DNA from: JBEVNX01 sp040507895
Lineage (GTDB): Bacteria > Desulfobacterota > Binatia > JACPRU01
DNA: 7,278 nucleotides
Direction of reading: 5' to 3'
NCBI GenBank assembly: GCA_040507895.1
Contig: JBEVNX010000195.1
Coordinates: forward strand, 1 to 7,278
In this document: positions 1 to 5,954 of the stretch, one piece after another
How the letters are laid out: every line of letters begins with the position of its first letter
Position numbering within the stretch: position 1 is the stretch's first letter
Program-made: the position numbers and the translations under genes
The notes under the pieces: generated by a model
What the model was told of the DNA's origin: nothing
What the model saw: the letters and a program-made list of their open reading frames with translations, nothing else
Database searches by the model: none

Positions 1-121
1 GCGCGGGCTCATGCAAACCGAGTATCGAGAGGGCACGCTTCGGGAGAAGCTGTTCGGGGCCGGTCATGCACGGCTGCTCGATCGGCATCCCGCGGCACGG
101 TATCGCCGCTCCCGAGAGTAG
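1..121 (+). CDS. C-terminal fragment of an unidentified protein (5' end outside the window)
   Basis: In the frame beginning at base 2 the sequence is open from the window edge to a TAG stop at 119-121. It encodes about 39 residues: an N-terminal stretch RGLMQTEYREGTLREKLFG, then AGHARLLDRHPAARYRRSRE. The charged, helix-like composition and mostly G/C third codon positions look like a genuine C-terminus. The fragment also ends just before the convergent ketosynthase gene, a sensible place for a gene end. No catalytic motif is visible and I do not recognise the family, so no function is assigned. It is too short to exclude chance read-through in GC-rich DNA. Confidence 0.45.
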   Translation, partial: RGLMQTEYREGTLREKLFGAGHARLLDRHPAARYRRSRE

Positions 122-146
122 TCTTTTCCGATCCGCCGACCGTCGA

Positions 147-158
147 GCCCTGCAGGGC
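147..158. repeat. 12-bp perfect palindrome between convergent genes
   Basis: GCCCTGCAGGGC reads identically on both strands. It lies in the 48-bp gap between the stop of the left-edge gene (121) and the stop of the ketosynthase (170). As RNA it could form a GCCC/GGGC stem with a TGCA loop. No T-run follows on either strand, so it is not a standard intrinsic terminator. A weak bidirectional termination or stabilising hairpin is possible, and chance is also plausible. Confidence 0.4.
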
Positions 159-169
159 ACTCGCGCGCG

Positions 170-1426
170 TCAGTCGCGGGTCGCGATGATCGAAGCATTC
201 TGGCCGCCGAAGCCGAATGCGTTCACCTGCAACGTGGCGTAGTCGATCATCCTCGGCCGCCCGATCACGACGTCGAACCGTGCTTCGGGATCGGGCTCGT
301 CGGTGTTGGAGGTGTGCGTGAATCGCCCCTCCGCCATGCCGAGCAAGCCGGTCACCAACGCCATCGCGCCCGAAGCGGCTCCGCTGTGACCGATGTGGCC
401 CTTGATCGAGGCCACGGGCAGCGGCTTCGACCGGCCGCCGTGCACCTGGTTGATCGCGCGTATCTCGGCGGTATCGCCCTTGGGCGTGCCGGTCGCGTGA
501 GCGAGCAACACATCGACGTCGCCGGCCGCGATCCCGGCATCGGCGAGCGCGAGCTCCATCGCCCGGGCCTCCCACTTGCCGCTCGGGTCCGGCGCGGAGG
601 GATGGTAGGCGTCGGCGAGCGCTCCGTATCCCCGCAGGTATCCGAGCACCCGCGCGCCACGCCGGCGAGCGTGCTCGCCTCTTTCCAGAACGAACATCGC
701 CGAGCCCTCGCCGACCACGATACCCTGCCGCTTGACGTCGAACGGCAGCATCGCCCGGCGCGGATCGTCCGAGCGCGCCGTCATGCCGTAGAGCTTGGCG
801 GTGTGGAAGGTAACTGGAACGAAGTCGCCGTCGGCTCCGCCGCCTGCGAGGCTGACTCCGCCGTCGGTGCCGCCGGCGATGAACACGTCTGCGTGGCCTG
901 CCTCCAGCATTCGGGCGGCGTTGCCGAGCGCATCGAGCGACGCCGCGCAGGCCGTAGTCACGGTCAGGCTCGGACCGTGAAGCCCGTAGCGCATGGCGAT
1001 CTGCGAAGCCGCCATGTTCGGATACATCTGAATCTCCGTCTTGCGCGGGACCGCGCGCGGCCCTTCGCTGTCCAAAAGATGCTGAGCCTTCATCAATGCC
1101 CGCGCGCCGCCGATGCTGGTGCCGTGCACGACGCCGGTGCGGAGCGGATCGAGATCGCCGAGGCCCGCTCGCCGGACGGCTTGCTCCGTCGCCGCCAGGG
1201 CGAATTGGGCGAAGAGATCGGTGCCCCCCTCGACGCGCTCGTCCATCCAGTCACTCGGCACGAAGCCACGCGCGGTCGCGAGCCAGGCTGCCTCGCCGTC
1301 GCCGTCCGTGGCCCACGGCGCGCGGCGGATGCCCGAGGCGTCCGCCATCAACTGGCGATGGAACTCCTCCGCCGAAAGACCGATGGCGGACACGATGCCC
1401 ACCCCGGTGATCGCCACGTCGAGCAT
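170..1426 (-). CDS. FabF-like beta-ketoacyl-[acyl-carrier-protein] synthase (KAS II type)
   Basis: This 418-residue thiolase-fold condensing enzyme should perform decarboxylative Claisen condensation of an acyl thioester with a malonyl-type extender in the cytoplasm. The catalytic triad is intact: Cys160 in TACAASLDA, His310 in AHATGTPKGD and His347 in SIKGHIGHSG, with the conserved Lys342. The C-terminal glycine loop NAFGFGGQN is at 402-410. Length matches the FabF family, which is close to 410 residues. ATG at 1426 is preferred because GGAG at 1438-1435 lies 8 nt upstream; the GTG at 1435 would add three residues but has no ribosome site. One departure from typical FabF is that the GGAE motif reads GGTDGG (185-190), followed by a glycine-rich segment to residue 200. 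No acyl carrier protein, ketoreductase or malonyltransferase gene is nearby, so a specialised pathway is more likely than core fatty acid synthesis. The gene is divergent from the DUF35/thiolase pair. Confidence 0.93.
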   Translation of the reverse strand: MLDVAITGVGIVSAIGLSAEEFHRQLMADASGIRRAPWATDGDGEAAWLATARGFVPSDWMDERVEGGTDLFAQFALAATEQAVRRAGLGDLDPLRTGVVHGTSIGGARALMKAQHLLDSEGPRAVPRKTEIQMYPNMAASQIAMRYGLHGPSLTVTTACAASLDALGNAARMLEAGHADVFIAGGTDGGVSLAGGGADGDFVPVTFHTAKLYGMTARSDDPRRAMLPFDVKRQGIVVGEGSAMFVLERGEHARRRGARVLGYLRGYGALADAYHPSAPDPSGKWEARAMELALADAGIAAGDVDVLLAHATGTPKGDTAEIRAINQVHGGRSKPLPVASIKGHIGHSGAASGAMALVTGLLGMAEGRFTHTSNTDEPDPEARFDVVIGRPRMIDYATLQVNAFGFGGQNASIIATRD

Positions 1427-1434
1427 TCCGCGCA

Positions 1435-1438
1435 CTCC
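1435..1438 (-). promoter_or_regulatory. Ribosome binding site that decides the ketosynthase start
   Basis: Read on the minus strand, GGAG ends 8 nt before ATG 1426. It overlaps the first base of the alternative GTG start at 1435. This favours the ATG over the GTG. Confidence 0.6.
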
Positions 1439-1545
1439 AGACGATCGTGCCTTCGCTGGCGCCGGCGATCAACCGCAACCCGAACCCTCCTCACGCACAC
1501 GTGCACGACGCGCGCACACCCTCCAGATTCGGAGCGGGAACGCAG

Positions 1546-1575
1546 TTGACATAGCTCGGCGCCGGCTGACATCCT
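1546..1575 (+). promoter_or_regulatory. Putative sigma-70-type promoter for the DUF35-thiolase operon
   Basis: A perfect -35 hexamer TTGACA (1546-1551) is followed after 18 bp by CATCCT (1570-1575), a 3-of-6 match to the -10 consensus. The start codon is 66 bp downstream of the -10. The hexamer TGACAT occurs twice, at 1547-1552 and 1567-1572, exactly 20 bp apart, once within each promoter element. The spacer contains the 8-bp palindrome CGGCGCCG (1557-1564). This is the best promoter-like sequence in the 214-bp region between the divergent ketosynthase and the DUF35 gene. The weak -10 keeps confidence moderate. Confidence 0.45.
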
Positions 1576-1621
1576 CCGTCGTCCGCCGTGCCTCGCGGGC
1601 CGCCGGTCGCCGTCCGGCGTC

Positions 1622-1629
1622 AAAGGAGG
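1622..1629 (+). promoter_or_regulatory. Strong Shine-Dalgarno for the DUF35 gene
   Basis: AAAGGAGG is a near-complete match to the anti-Shine-Dalgarno complement and sits 11 nt before ATG 1641. The frame is open for a long way upstream, so this site is the main reason for starting the protein at 1641 rather than further left. Confidence 0.75.
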
Positions 1630-1640
1630 ATGCCGACGCG

Positions 1641-2069
1641 ATGACAGAGAGTTCGAAGAAGCCCCTGCCGGTCGTCGACTTTCTGAAGATCCCGGAGAGC
1701 GGTGACCCCTATCTCGAGGGCTACCGCTGCAAGAGCTGCCAGGCCACCTTCCTCGGCGAGCGCACCGTCTGCTCGAAATGCGGTACGCGCGGCGCTCTCG
1801 GTCCCGTCAAGCTTGCGAACAGGGGCAAGCTCTACGTCTACTCGATCGTGCACCGCTCGTTCCCCGGCATCGCCGTGCCGTACGTCTCGGCGGTCGTCGA
1901 TCTCGAAGGCGGGGGAACGGTGAAGGGGAATCTCATCGGCATCGAGCCCGATCCCGCGAAGATCCGCCTCGGCATGCCCGTCGAGGTGGTCTACAAGGAC
2001 GCCCTGGGGCGCAAAGACAAAGAAGGCAACTCGTACCTCTCGTATTTCTTCCAACCCGGCAGCGCATGA
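1641..2069 (+). CDS. DUF35 family zinc-ribbon/OB-fold protein, acyl-CoA-binding thiolase partner
   Basis: This 142-residue protein has the two-part DUF35 layout. The N-terminal rubredoxin-like zinc ribbon has four cysteines, C30-x2-C33-x10-C44-x2-C47 (CKSC and CSKC). An OB-fold follows from about residue 60 to 138 (KLYVYSIVHRSF, VSAVVDLEGGGTVKGNL, LGMPVEVVY), ending in YFFQP. Members of this family have no catalytic residues of their own. In characterised cases (the archaeal thiolase/HMG-CoA synthase complex and the ChsH2-type partners of Ltp aldolases) they bind the acyl-CoA and form a complex with a thiolase-fold enzyme. Here the stop codon overlaps the ribosome site of an SCP-x-like thiolase only 10 nt downstream, which strongly suggests a complex with that enzyme. 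The inferred role is substrate delivery in the cytoplasm; the acyl chain is unknown. The start rests on the strong AAAGGAGG upstream and the short N-terminal tail usual for the family. Confidence 0.9.
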   Translation: MTESSKKPLPVVDFLKIPESGDPYLEGYRCKSCQATFLGERTVCSKCGTRGALGPVKLANRGKLYVYSIVHRSFPGIAVPYVSAVVDLEGGGTVKGNLIGIEPDPAKIRLGMPVEVVYKDALGRKDKEGNSYLSYFFQPGSA

Positions 2070-2073
2070 GGAG
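2067..2073 (+). promoter_or_regulatory. Ribosome binding site overlapping the DUF35 stop codon
   Basis: TGAGGAG contains both the TGA stop of the DUF35 gene (2067-2069) and a GAGGAG Shine-Dalgarno for the thiolase ATG at 2080, with 6 nt spacing. Ribosomes finishing the first gene cover the initiation site of the second. This indicates translational coupling and near-equal synthesis of the two proteins. Confidence 0.7.
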
Positions 2074-2079
2074 TCGACC

Positions 2080-3225
2080 ATGAGCGACGTCTACGTAGTC
2101 GGCATCGACATGATCAAATTCGGCCGCTTCCCCGAGCGAACGGTCCCGCAGATCGGCGCCCAGGCGGCGCTGATGGCCCTCGACGATGCGGGCCTCAAGA
2201 TTCAGGACATGGAGGCGCTCTACTGCGGCAACCTCTACCAGGCGAACGCCATGGTGGGGCAGCGCATCCTGCAGGAGATCGGCCAGACCGGAATGCCGGT
2301 GGTGAACACGGCCAACGCTTGCGCCACGGGCGCCACGGCGTTCCGCGAAGCGTGGATGGCGGTGAAGGCGGGCGCTTACGACCTCGTGCTCGCGGTCGGA
2401 GTCGAACAGATGGGCAAGGGCCTCCTCGGCGGCGGAGGCGGCGGCAGCGGCATCCCGAAAGAGGGCTTGCTCGGATCCGGCACGATGCCTGCGGTCTTCG
2501 CCGAGGCCGGCATGGAGCACTCCCGGAAGTACGGCACGACCTTCGAGCAGTTCGCCAAGGTCTCGGTGAAGAACCACCACCACTCGACGCTCAACCCGAA
2601 GGCCATGTACCAGCTTGAGACGCCGCTCGAGATGGTGATGAACGCGGAGATGATCGCCTATCCCAACACCAAGCTGATGTGCTCGGTGAACGTCGACGGC
2701 TCGGCAGCGGCGGTACTCGCCTCGGAGAAGAAGGTGAAGGAGCTCGGCCTCATGAAGCGCGCGGTCCGGGTGCGAGCGTCGGTTCTGACCAGCGACCCCT
2801 GGCAAGAGCGGGACCTGGTGATGCCCGACGTCAACACGTGCACGCGCCTGGCTGCGAAGAAGGCCTACGAGCTCGCCGGGATCGGCCCCGACGACATCGA
2901 TCTCATCGAGCTCCACGACTGCTTCGCCACGGCGGAGATCCTCCACTACGAAAACCTCGGCCTGTGCGCGGACGGCGAAGCCGGGAAGCTCATCGACGAG
3001 GGTCAGACGGCGCTCGGAGGCCGGATCCCGGTGAACGTGTCGGGGGGCCTCCTCTCGAAGGGCCATCCGCTCGGCGCGACCGGAATCGCCAACATCTACG
3101 AGGTGTCCACACACCTGCGCGGCGAGGCGGGCAAGCGCCAGGTGCCCGACGCACGGATCGGCCTCACCCACGTGATCGGGCTCGGCAGCGCCTGCGGCAT
3201 CCACGTGCTCGAGAAGGTGTCCTAG
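2080..3225 (+). CDS. Thiolase family protein, SCP-x/lipid-transfer type (acyl-CoA acetyltransferase-like)
   Basis: This 381-residue thiolase-fold enzyme resembles the thiolase domain of sterol carrier protein x. Cys81 in NTANACATGATA is the expected acyl-accepting nucleophile. HDCFATAE at 279-286 is the SCP-x-type signature that replaces the NEAF motif of classical thiolases. GGLLSKGHPLGATG at 322-335 supplies His329, and Cys372 in GLGSACG is the C-terminal acid/base cysteine. All key residues are present, so the enzyme should be active. Family reactions are thiolytic cleavage of 3-oxoacyl-CoA or the reverse condensation; the direction cannot be read from sequence. There is no fused SCP2 sterol-carrier domain, so the protein stops at the thiolase core. 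A run of glycines (GGGGGGSG, 117-124) lies in the region after MGKG that forms the loop domain near the active site. Translational coupling to the DUF35 gene suggests a hetero-oligomeric enzyme. Confidence 0.92.
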   Translation: MSDVYVVGIDMIKFGRFPERTVPQIGAQAALMALDDAGLKIQDMEALYCGNLYQANAMVGQRILQEIGQTGMPVVNTANACATGATAFREAWMAVKAGAYDLVLAVGVEQMGKGLLGGGGGGSGIPKEGLLGSGTMPAVFAEAGMEHSRKYGTTFEQFAKVSVKNHHHSTLNPKAMYQLETPLEMVMNAEMIAYPNTKLMCSVNVDGSAAAVLASEKKVKELGLMKRAVRVRASVLTSDPWQERDLVMPDVNTCTRLAAKKAYELAGIGPDDIDLIELHDCFATAEILHYENLGLCADGEAGKLIDEGQTALGGRIPVNVSGGLLSKGHPLGATGIANIYEVSTHLRGEAGKRQVPDARIGLTHVIGLGSACGIHVLEKVS

Positions 3226-3354
3226 GCGTCCGAGTGGGCTGCGGCAGCCGAAGCGAAAAAGGAAGCGGGAGCGGAGAGGCTCGCCTTGGTCCGGACTCTT
3301 CACCGGCCACGGCGGCGACTCTCTTCGCTCCCGAACCTGCGGTTACAGTCCACT

Positions 3355-3360
3355 AGGAGG
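3355..3360 (+). promoter_or_regulatory. AGGAGG far upstream of the metallophosphoesterase start
   Basis: AGGAGG is a perfect core Shine-Dalgarno, but it ends 22 nt before the only plausible start, TTG 3383. No ATG, GTG or TTG lies between. A small GGCC/GGCC stem (3362-3365 with 3374-3377, loop 8 nt) lies in the gap and could shorten the effective distance. It may also be a chance match. Confidence 0.35.
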
Positions 3361-3382
3361 CGGCCTAGCTTTCGGCCCGGCC

Positions 3383-3868
3383 TTGCGCATCGGCGTCATC
3401 AGCGACACTCACAATCACCTCGGCAACGTCGCCCGGATCGTCGAGCTCTTGAACCGCGCCGGGGTCGAGCGCGTGGTGCATACCGGAGACATCACGCAGG
3501 CGAAGACGCTCGAGGTGCTCGCGCGGCTCGCCGCGCCGCTCTTCGGGGTATACGGCAACAACGACCTCGAACGCGCTGAGCTCGAATCGACGGCGGCGCG
3601 CATCGGGATGTCGCTCGTCGCCCCCCCGCTGTCACTCGATTGGGCGGGGCGGCGGGTGCTCGTGGTACACGATCCCCTCGACCTCCCAGGCTTGCAGGAC
3701 GGCGAGCCCGCAGTGGCGCTCCACGGCCACACGCACCGTTTGACGCTCGAGCGCCCGGCCGGAGGGCTCGTCTTCAACCCGGGCGAGTGCGCCGGGCACA
3801 TGCCGGGTCGAAACGCCGTCGGGGTCGTCTCACTCGAGAACCTGGAGATCGAGCTGCTGTATTTCTGA
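3383..3868 (+). CDS. YfcE/MJ0936-type metallophosphoesterase (calcineurin-like)
   Basis: This compact 161-residue phosphodiesterase of the calcineurin-like superfamily has every metal-binding block: D8 and H10 in SDTHN, D36 in HTGD, N60 in GNND, H96 in VVHD, and H116/H118 in LHGHTH. The closing motif FNPGE (131-135) is characteristic of the YfcE/Vps29-like subfamily. Family members are dimetal (often Mn) phosphodiesterases active on model substrates; physiological targets are poorly known. The length is typical for this minimal family. The start is TTG at 3383, giving M-R-I-G-V-I-S-D as in homologues. No other in-frame start exists nearby, and the AGGAGG 22 nt upstream is unusually distant. 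The stop is 23 nt before the peroxiredoxin gene, so the two are probably co-transcribed, with no obvious biochemical link. The protein is cytoplasmic, with no signal peptide or membrane segment. Confidence 0.9.
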   Translation: MRIGVISDTHNHLGNVARIVELLNRAGVERVVHTGDITQAKTLEVLARLAAPLFGVYGNNDLERAELESTAARIGMSLVAPPLSLDWAGRRVLVVHDPLDLPGLQDGEPAVALHGHTHRLTLERPAGGLVFNPGECAGHMPGRNAVGVVSLENLEIELLYF

Positions 3869-3882
3869 ACGAGCGAAGCGCC

Positions 3883-3887
3883 GGAGG
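3883..3887 (+). promoter_or_regulatory. Ribosome binding site for the peroxiredoxin gene
   Basis: GGAGG ends 4 nt before ATG 3892. This is slightly close but usable, and it fixes the start directly ahead of the signal peptide. Confidence 0.6.
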
Positions 3888-3891
3888 TTTC

Positions 3892-4446
3892 ATGAAGAGT
3901 TTCGTTTGGCTGACGGTGTTGACGTTGTTGGGTCTTTGCCTGGGGCCGGGGCCGGGGCCGGCGGCTGCCGCCGATCTCAAAGTCGGCGACAAGGCACCGG
4001 ACTTCAAGCTCCAGGCGAGTGACGGCCAGATCTATCGACTCTCGGAGCTCGAGGGCAAAGAGAGCGTCGTCCTCGCCTGGTTCCCGAAAGCGTTCACCCA
4101 GGGCTGTACGATCGAGTGCAAATCGCTCGCCGAGCACGGCGACCTGATCAAGAAGTACAACGCGAAGTACTTCATGGCGAGCGTCGACCCCCTGGAGGGC
4201 GAGGAGGGCAACAAGGCGTTCGCGCAGGCGTACAACGCCGACTTCCCGCTGCTGAGCGACCCGACCAAGGAAACGGCCAAAGCATACGGCGTACTCGGCG
4301 ATCACGGCTTCGCCAATCGGTGGACGTTCTACGTCGGGAAGGACGGCAATATCCTGGCCATAGACAAGCAGGTGAAGCCGGCGACTTCCGCACAAGACAT
4401 AGCCGCCACGCTCAAGCAGCTGGGCGTGGAAGAACGAGCCAAGTAA
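3892..4446 (+). CDS. Exported peroxiredoxin, AhpC/TSA (PrxQ/Bcp-like) family
   Basis: This 184-residue thiol peroxidase should reduce H2O2 or organic hydroperoxides. Residues 1 to about 27 form a Sec-type signal peptide: MKSFVW, a hydrophobic core to residue 17, then GPGPGPAAAA with likely signal peptidase I cleavage before DLKVGDKAPDF. The peroxiredoxin domain begins with KVGDKAPDFKL (30-40). The active-site block is WFPKAFTQGCTIECKS: Cys72 is the expected peroxidatic cysteine and Cys76 a probable resolving cysteine. Arg143 (NRWTFYVGKDG) is the conserved arginine. The cysteines are separated by three residues, whereas E. coli Bcp has four between its pair, so this belongs to a variant subgroup. 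Cys16 is not in a proper lipobox because Leu precedes it, so a soluble periplasmic protein is favoured over a lipoprotein. It lies 23 nt after the metallophosphoesterase gene. No dedicated reductase is adjacent. Confidence 0.9.
   Translation: MKSFVWLTVLTLLGLCLGPGPGPAAAADLKVGDKAPDFKLQASDGQIYRLSELEGKESVVLAWFPKAFTQGCTIECKSLAEHGDLIKKYNAKYFMASVDPLEGEEGNKAFAQAYNADFPLLSDPTKETAKAYGVLGDHGFANRWTFYVGKDGNILAIDKQVKPATSAQDIAATLKQLGVEERAK
3942..3959 (+). repeat. Three tandem GGGGCC hexamers in the signal peptide
   Basis: Three perfect copies of GGGGCC encode the Gly-Pro-Gly-Pro-Gly-Pro run just before the AAAA cleavage region of the peroxiredoxin. The repeat unit is a multiple of three, so copy-number change would lengthen or shorten the signal peptide without a frameshift. 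Confidence 0.7.
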
Positions 4447-4449
4447 GCC

Positions 4450-4541
4450 CGCTAGCGAAGCGAACTGGGTCCGATCATCGGAGCGCGCCGCTTCACCGTC
4501 GCTGACCGAATCGGCTCGGTGGAACTCGTCACACGCTAGCG
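4450..4541. repeat. Two copies of the palindrome CGCTAGCG flanking a convergent intergenic region
   Basis: CGCTAGCG occurs at 4450-4457, three bases after the peroxiredoxin stop, and again at 4534-4541, overlapping the amidase stop codon. Being self-complementary, the two copies can also pair with each other. Between them is a 13-bp odd inverted repeat, TCCGAT-C-ATCGGA (4470-4482), and a short ACCGA/TCGGT stem (4505-4520). No T-tract follows any stem, so none is a classical intrinsic terminator, but this is where both convergent transcripts must end. Confidence 0.35.
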
Positions 4542-5954
4542 GCGCAAGCTCTCCAGCGCAGGGGGTCTCTGCTCGTGCCAGTGGGTGGCCCTCTCGAACG
4601 CGGCTCCCGCCTGAAGAAGCGTCGCCTCGCCGAGCTCGCGCGCCACGAGCTGAAGGCTCGGCGGCGCGCCATCCGAGGCGGTGCCGCAGGGCAACGAGAG
4701 CGTTGGGTTTCGGCTGAGATTGAAGGGGGCCGTGAAGCGCATCAGCGGGCTCGAATCGCCGAGACCGCGGGCGTCGGGCGGTATGTCGGCGACCGGCAGC
4801 GACGCCGACGGCATGGACGGGCAGGCGAGAAGATCGATCTCCTCGAAGAGCCCGCGGAGCTCACCCGCGAAGCGCTCGCGAACGAAGTGGGCGCTCGCGT
4901 AGTCCGCGCCGCGCTGGCCGCTGCCGATCTCGAGAAACGAGCGAAACCCCGGCCCGTACTCCGCGGCACGCGAGGGATAGCTCCCGGCGTGCGCCGCCGC
5001 GGCTTCCGCGCTGCATAGCTTCGTCCACGCCGAGAGGCCAGGCTCGACGTCGGGGACTTCGACGGAGACGAGCTTCGCGCCGAGCCGCTCGAGCGTGCGC
5101 GCGGCGTCGAGCACCGCGGCGGCGACCTCGGGCGCGGTCCCCGTGCCGACGTAGCGCTCGTCGATGCCGATCCTGAGCCCGCCGACCCCGCGCTCCAGCG
5201 CAGCCGCATAGTCGTCCACGGGCTCGCGGCGCGAGGTCGGATCGGCGGGGTCGTGGCCGGCGATCACCGCGAGGATCGCGGCCGCGTCGCCGACCGTGCG
5301 CGTCATCGGCCCGATGTGATCGAGCGATTCGCCGAGCGGGAAGACGCCGCGGCGGCTGACTCGTCCGTAGGTCGGCTTCAAGCCGACGATGCCGCAGGCC
5401 GCGGACGGGAAGCGGATCGAGCCGCCGGTGTCGGTGCCGAGCGAGGCGAAGCAGAGCCCCGCGGCCGTGGCGACCCCCGATCCGCTCGAGGAGGCTCCCG
5501 GCCAGAGGTTCGAGCCCCAGGGATTCTGCGGCACGGGAAGGTCGGGATGGTACCAAGCCATCGCGAACTCGGTCAGATTGAGCTTGCCCACCAGGATCGC
5601 GCCGGCGGCCTCGAGGCGCTCCACCACCGTTGCGCTCGGCTCGGGCTTCCAGTCGCGGAGCAAGCGGCTCGCGCAGGTCGTTGCGACCCCGGCCGTCTGG
5701 CAAAGGTCCTTCACCGCGACCGGCACCCCGTGGAGCGGGCCGCGCCAGAAGCCCGCACGAATCTCGCGCTCCGCTTCGGCAGCGCGCGCGATCGCCCGCT
5801 CCGCGAGCACGGCGAGGTAGGCGTGGAGGCTCGGGTCGAGGCGACGGATGCGGTCGAGCACCGCCTGCGTGGCCTCGACGGGGGAAACGGTGCGATTGCG
5901 GAGCAACCCGGAGAGCTTGGTGAGCGGAAAGAAGCAGAGGTCGCTGGCGTCCAT
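4536..5954 (-). CDS. Amidase signature family enzyme (GatA-like fold, stand-alone)
   Basis: This protein of about 472 residues is an amidase-signature hydrolase, cleaving a C-N amide bond with a Ser-cisSer-Lys triad. Numbered from ATG 5954, the residues are Lys82 in VAVKDLC, Ser156 in GASSSGSG and Ser179 in GTDTGGSIRFP. The following CGIVGLKPTYGRVSRRGVFPLGESLDHIGPM is typical of the family. Length fits the usual 450-500 residues. No gatB or gatC is adjacent, so tRNA-dependent amidotransferase function is unlikely. The substrate cannot be inferred, and the family ranges from small aliphatic amides to ureido compounds. The start is uncertain. The frame stays open to a GTG at 6092, adding 46 residues without a recognisable domain. 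ATG 5954 begins MDASDLCFFPLTKLSGLL, matching where the family domain starts. None of the candidate starts has a well-spaced Shine-Dalgarno, and a perfect inverted repeat abuts ATG 5954. Confidence 0.9.
   Translation of the reverse strand: MDASDLCFFPLTKLSGLLRNRTVSPVEATQAVLDRIRRLDPSLHAYLAVLAERAIARAAEAEREIRAGFWRGPLHGVPVAVKDLCQTAGVATTCASRLLRDWKPEPSATVVERLEAAGAILVGKLNLTEFAMAWYHPDLPVPQNPWGSNLWPGASSSGSGVATAAGLCFASLGTDTGGSIRFPSAACGIVGLKPTYGRVSRRGVFPLGESLDHIGPMTRTVGDAAAILAVIAGHDPADPTSRREPVDDYAAALERGVGGLRIGIDERYVGTGTAPEVAAAVLDAARTLERLGAKLVSVEVPDVEPGLSAWTKLCSAEAAAAHAGSYPSRAAEYGPGFRSFLEIGSGQRGADYASAHFVRERFAGELRGLFEEIDLLACPSMPSASLPVADIPPDARGLGDSSPLMRFTAPFNLSRNPTLSLPCGTASDGAPPSLQLVARELGEATLLQAGAAFERATHWHEQRPPALESLRR

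Noticed and set aside
314..1549. Long plus-strand open frame (411 aa) antisense to the ketosynthase
   Set aside because: It is Arg/Ala/His-rich with no recognisable motif. It is fully explained as the complement of a strongly G/C-third-position gene whose own product has an intact catalytic triad.
3237..3249. GGCTG-CGG-CAGCC hairpin downstream of the thiolase as a terminator
   Set aside because: The stem is only 5 bp and is followed by a purine/A-rich stretch rather than a T-run on the plus strand.
1933..3303. Long minus-strand open frame (456 aa) antisense to the thiolase
   Set aside because: The translation is repetitive His/Arg/Val/Leu-rich with no domain. The sense strand encodes a clear SCP-x-type thiolase.
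3931..3939. Peroxiredoxin as a lipoprotein through Cys16 (LGLC)
   Set aside because: A lipobox needs Gly, Ala or Ser just before the cysteine; here it is Leu. The AAAA-D site offers a better signal peptidase I cleavage point.
3415..4395. Minus-strand open frame (326 aa) across the metallophosphoesterase and peroxiredoxin genes
   Set aside because: It spans two well-supported genes on the other strand and has no family signature.
4536..5954. Amidase as GatA of the tRNA-dependent amidotransferase
   Set aside because: No gatB or gatC is adjacent and the enzyme stands alone, so a general amidase-signature hydrolase is the safer call.
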